The notes beneath the pieces are model-generated. The model was not told where the DNA came from and searched no databases. It was given only the letters and a program-made list of their open reading frames with translations. Source: Conexibacter woesei Iso977N (GTDB lineage: Bacteria; Actinomycetota; Thermoleophilia; Solirubrobacterales; Solirubrobacteraceae). From it: 64,000 bases of DNA. Made by a program: the position numbers and the translations under genes. Of the stretch, positions 61,964 to 64,000 are shown one piece after another. Each line of letters starts with the position of its first letter. Position 1 is the first letter of the stretch. The DNA is taken from NCBI RefSeq assembly GCF_000424625.1, contig NZ_AUKG01000006.1, positions 62,001-126,000 on the forward strand, read 5' to 3'.

Positions 61964-63351
61964 TCGTGCCGCCCGGACAGCGCCGAGGCGACCGTCGCCA
62001 GACGGCTCGTCCTGGCCGTCCCGGCCTCCATCTCGCGCCGGTCGGCGGCGCGGTACAACCCGTACACCAACCGCGAGCCGATCCACCGCAGCGGCTCCGG
62101 CTCCCAGCGCCGCGCGGCCTTGCCGACCCACGGCAGCCGCGTCAGCTCCGTGTCGGCGCCGAGCACGAGGTCGCGCAGCGTCCGCCCCGCGAGGTTCGTC
62201 GTCGCGACGCCGTTGCCGACGTAGCCGCCGGCCATCCCGATGCCGGTCGCCGGGTCCAGCGCGACGGTCGGCGACCAGTCGCGCGGCACGCCGAGCACGC
62301 CACACCACGCGTGCTCGATCGGGACCTCGCGCAACGCCGGGCCGAACATGTCGCGGACGATCCCGACGAGCTGGTCGATCGTCTGCTGCTGCGTCACGCC
62401 GTCGCGGTCGGTCTTGGACCCGAAGCGGTACGGCACGCCGCGGCCGCCCAAGGCGATCCGCCCGTCGGCCGTCCGCTGGGCGTACATGTAGGCGTGGGCG
62501 CCGTCGCCGAGCAGCTCGGCGCCCGTCCACCCCACCTGCGCCCAGGTCGCGTCGTCCAGCGGCGCGGTCGCGACCATCGCGGAGTTCAGCGGCAGCCACG
62601 TGCGCTTCTGCCCCTCGATCCCGGGCGTGAACCCCTCCAGGCACATCAGGACGTGCCGCGCCCGGACCACCGCGCCGCTGTCCGCCACCGCGCGCCCCGG
62701 CTCGATCGCGCGCACCGCGGTCTGCTCGTAGATCCTCACGCCCAGCCGCTCGACCGCCGCCGCCAGCCCCTGCACGAGCTTCGCGGGCTGGACGCGCGCC
62801 GCATGCGGCGTGAACCACCCCGACAGCCCGCCCTCGACGTGCACGCGCGCCGCGACCTCGTCGCGCGTCAAGGCAACCACATCATCTTCGCCGTCGGGCA
62901 GCCAGCGCCGGACCGCGGGCAGGCCGGCCGCCAGCCGCGCCGCCTGCGCGGGGTTGCGCGCGACGGTCAGCATCCCCCGCTTGAGCTGGTCGGCCACGAT
63001 CCCCTCGGCCTCGCAGACGCCGAGCACCTCGTCGACGGTCTCCTGCATCGCGCGCGACAGCGCGATCACCGCCGCCTCGCCGTGCCGCGCCGCCATCGCC
63101 GGCCGGGAGCCGTTGAACGCCGACGACAGCCAGCCACCGTTGCGCCCCGAAGCGCCGTAGCCCGCGAACTCGCGCTCGAGCACCACGACCTCCAGCTCCG
63201 GCCGCGCGCGCTTGAGGTAGTAGGCGGTCCACAGCCCCGTGAAGCCGCCGCCGACGATGCAGACGTCGGCCTCCGCGTCGCCGGGCAGCGGCGCGCGCCG
63301 CCGCGGGATCGCCGTCGACGCGTACCAGAACGAGACTCCGCCGTTGATCAT
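61960..63351 (-). CDS. FAD-dependent amine oxidase, DAO family (PuuB-like gamma-glutamylputrescine oxidase)
   Basis: 463 residues. ADVCIVGGGFTGLWTAYYLKRARPELEVVVLERE is the FAD Rossmann site, GYGASGRNGGWLSS is the PuuB/OrdL hallmark, with HAARVQPAKLVQGLAAAVERLG and a C-terminal GIGMAGGYVGNGVATTNLAGRTL FAD contact. In the Puu pathway this enzyme oxidises gamma-glutamyl-amines to aldehydes. The GS-like/amidotransferase pair and PuuC-like aldehyde dehydrogenase in this window would complete such a route. Followed upstream by a DUF3237 gene. Confidence 0.9.
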   Translation of the reverse strand: MINGGVSFWYASTAIPRRRAPLPGDAEADVCIVGGGFTGLWTAYYLKRARPELEVVVLEREFAGYGASGRNGGWLSSAFNGSRPAMAARHGEAAVIALSRAMQETVDEVLGVCEAEGIVADQLKRGMLTVARNPAQAARLAAGLPAVRRWLPDGEDDVVALTRDEVAARVHVEGGLSGWFTPHAARVQPAKLVQGLAAAVERLGVRIYEQTAVRAIEPGRAVADSGAVVRARHVLMCLEGFTPGIEGQKRTWLPLNSAMVATAPLDDATWAQVGWTGAELLGDGAHAYMYAQRTADGRIALGGRGVPYRFGSKTDRDGVTQQQTIDQLVGIVRDMFGPALREVPIEHAWCGVLGVPRDWSPTVALDPATGIGMAGGYVGNGVATTNLAGRTLRDLVLGADTELTRLPWVGKAARRWEPEPLRWIGSRLVYGLYRAADRREMEAGTARTSRLATVASALSGRHD

Positions 63352-63408
63352 GCGCCTCTGATCATGCCGGGCCGGGGCCCGTCGGCCTGTACAGGCCGGG
63401 CGCGCCGA

Positions 63409-63873
63409 TCAGGCCAGCGCGTAGAAGCGGATGCAGACCTGGCCCTGGTCCTCGCGGGCCAGGCCGACGAACACGGTCTCGGCCAGCCAGCGGTGGGCGG
63501 GCGCGTCGGTCCGGAAGACCGGCGCCGTCCGGTAGTACCACTGCGACGGATCGACCTCCTCGCCCGCGATCAGGCGCTGCTCCACATCCTCGCTCGCGCG
63601 CCAGAAGCCGCGGTTGACGATGTCGATCAGCGTCCCGTCGGAGGCCCGCAGCAGGTAGCGCGCGTCGAGCTCGGTGGCGTCGCCGCGCTTGGTCGACCAG
63701 TCGCCGCCACCGGCGACGACGGTCCCCTGCAAGAGGGGACCGTCGACGGTGCCGCCGGTGATCGGCGTGAACCACAGCTCCTCGCCGACCCCGTGGCCGA
63801 TGCGCTCGCTGGGTGCGACGGAGACACGGGCTTCGAAGGCGAACGTCAGCTCGGGATCGGGAAGAGCGGGCAT
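63409..63873 (-). CDS. DUF3237 protein
   Basis: 154 residues. FAFEARVSVAPSERIGHGVGEELWFTPITGGTVDGPLLQGTVVAGGGDWSTKR (in parts) and DGTLIDIVNRGFWRAS followed by YYRTAPVFRT fit DUF3237, a beta-rich family of unknown function often near aromatic or ketone degradation genes. Starts 18 bp after the stop of the partial upstream gene, so probably part of one operon. Confidence 0.75.
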   Translation of the reverse strand: MPALPDPELTFAFEARVSVAPSERIGHGVGEELWFTPITGGTVDGPLLQGTVVAGGGDWSTKRGDATELDARYLLRASDGTLIDIVNRGFWRASEDVEQRLIAGEEVDPSQWYYRTAPVFRTDAPAHRWLAETVFVGLAREDQGQVCIRFYALA

Positions 63874-63891
63874 GCCGACAACAGTATCAGT

Positions 63892-64000
63892 TTACCTGAT
63901 GATGCTCAAGGTCAGCACCGCACCCGCGTCGCCGCCGAGCACGACCGACTGGCGGTTGGGCTCGGTGTCGGCCTCCAGCCAGCGATGGCCGCCGTTGCCG
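63892..64000 (-). CDS. 3' end of a minus-strand gene (partial)
   Basis: Only the last 35 codons are inside the window: the translation is GNGGHRWLEADTEPNRQ, then SVVLGGDAGAVLTLSIIR and TAA. The codons look coding (high third-position G+C). The family cannot be recognised from this tail. Confidence 0.6.
   Translation of the reverse strand, partial: GNGGHRWLEADTEPNRQSVVLGGDAGAVLTLSIIR

Overview
The window is very G+C-rich, gene-dense bacterial chromosome. Many starts are GTG, adjacent genes commonly overlap by 4 bp (ATGA or GTGA), and there is almost no intergenic space. Gene content (Lrp/Ald, IclR, many TetR and LysR regulators, mycobacterial-type thiolase-like protein, P450 with ferredoxin, CbtAB under a B12 riboswitch) suggests a soil actinobacterium, most likely of the Thermoleophilia/Solirubrobacterales (Conexibacter/Baekduia-like). 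The lineage is inferred, not proven. No rRNA, tRNA, CRISPR array, insertion sequence or prophage was seen.

Layout. 0-6 kb: an enolase-superfamily enzyme, a cyclase-fold protein facing an MFS transporter fused to a cyclic-nucleotide-binding domain, a cobalamin riboswitch with cbtB-cbtA, a DUF3291 protein and lgt. 6-13 kb: purK/purE, then an APC permease, class III aminotransferase, M20 deacylase and LysR regulator. 13-21 kb: aldehyde dehydrogenase, DUF1028, RidA, two flavin monooxygenases and a 928-residue SRPBCC/thiolase-like/enoyl-CoA hydratase fusion. 21-26 kb: TetR, a Ski2-like helicase and an unusual zinc-ribbon SDR. 26-31 kb: histidine-utilisation genes hutU-(peptide deformylase)-hutF-hutI with a divergent IclR. 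31-41 kb: small regulators, orphan proteins, ald/lrp, a FetAB-like transporter, membrane proteins and a DsbA-like protein. 41-46 kb: P1 peptidase/APC permease with TetR, and an SDR/TetR pair with two near-identical operators.

46-59 kb holds the most interesting unit, a 12-gene minus-strand operon behind a LysR regulator. It combines a glutamine-synthetase-like ligase and a class I amidotransferase (the usual pair for gamma-glutamylation and deglutamylation of amines), a cytochrome P450 with its own ferredoxin and ferredoxin reductase, an extradiol-type dioxygenase, an HpaE-like aldehyde dehydrogenase, an HpaG-like FAH protein, an acetoacetate-decarboxylase-fold protein, an M20 deacylase, an amino-acid permease and an aminotransferase. 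I read it as a candidate pathway in which an amine, perhaps aromatic, is masked as its gamma-glutamyl derivative, oxidised, unmasked and ring-cleaved. 60-64 kb: KAS III-like enzyme, haloalkane dehalogenase, a PuuB-like FAD oxidase, a DUF3237 protein and the 3' end of one more gene.

Most of the window is import and breakdown of amines, amino acids and ketone or aromatic compounds, with local regulators. Starts were chosen from stop/start overlaps, ribosome-binding sites and family alignment from memory; no database search was possible.
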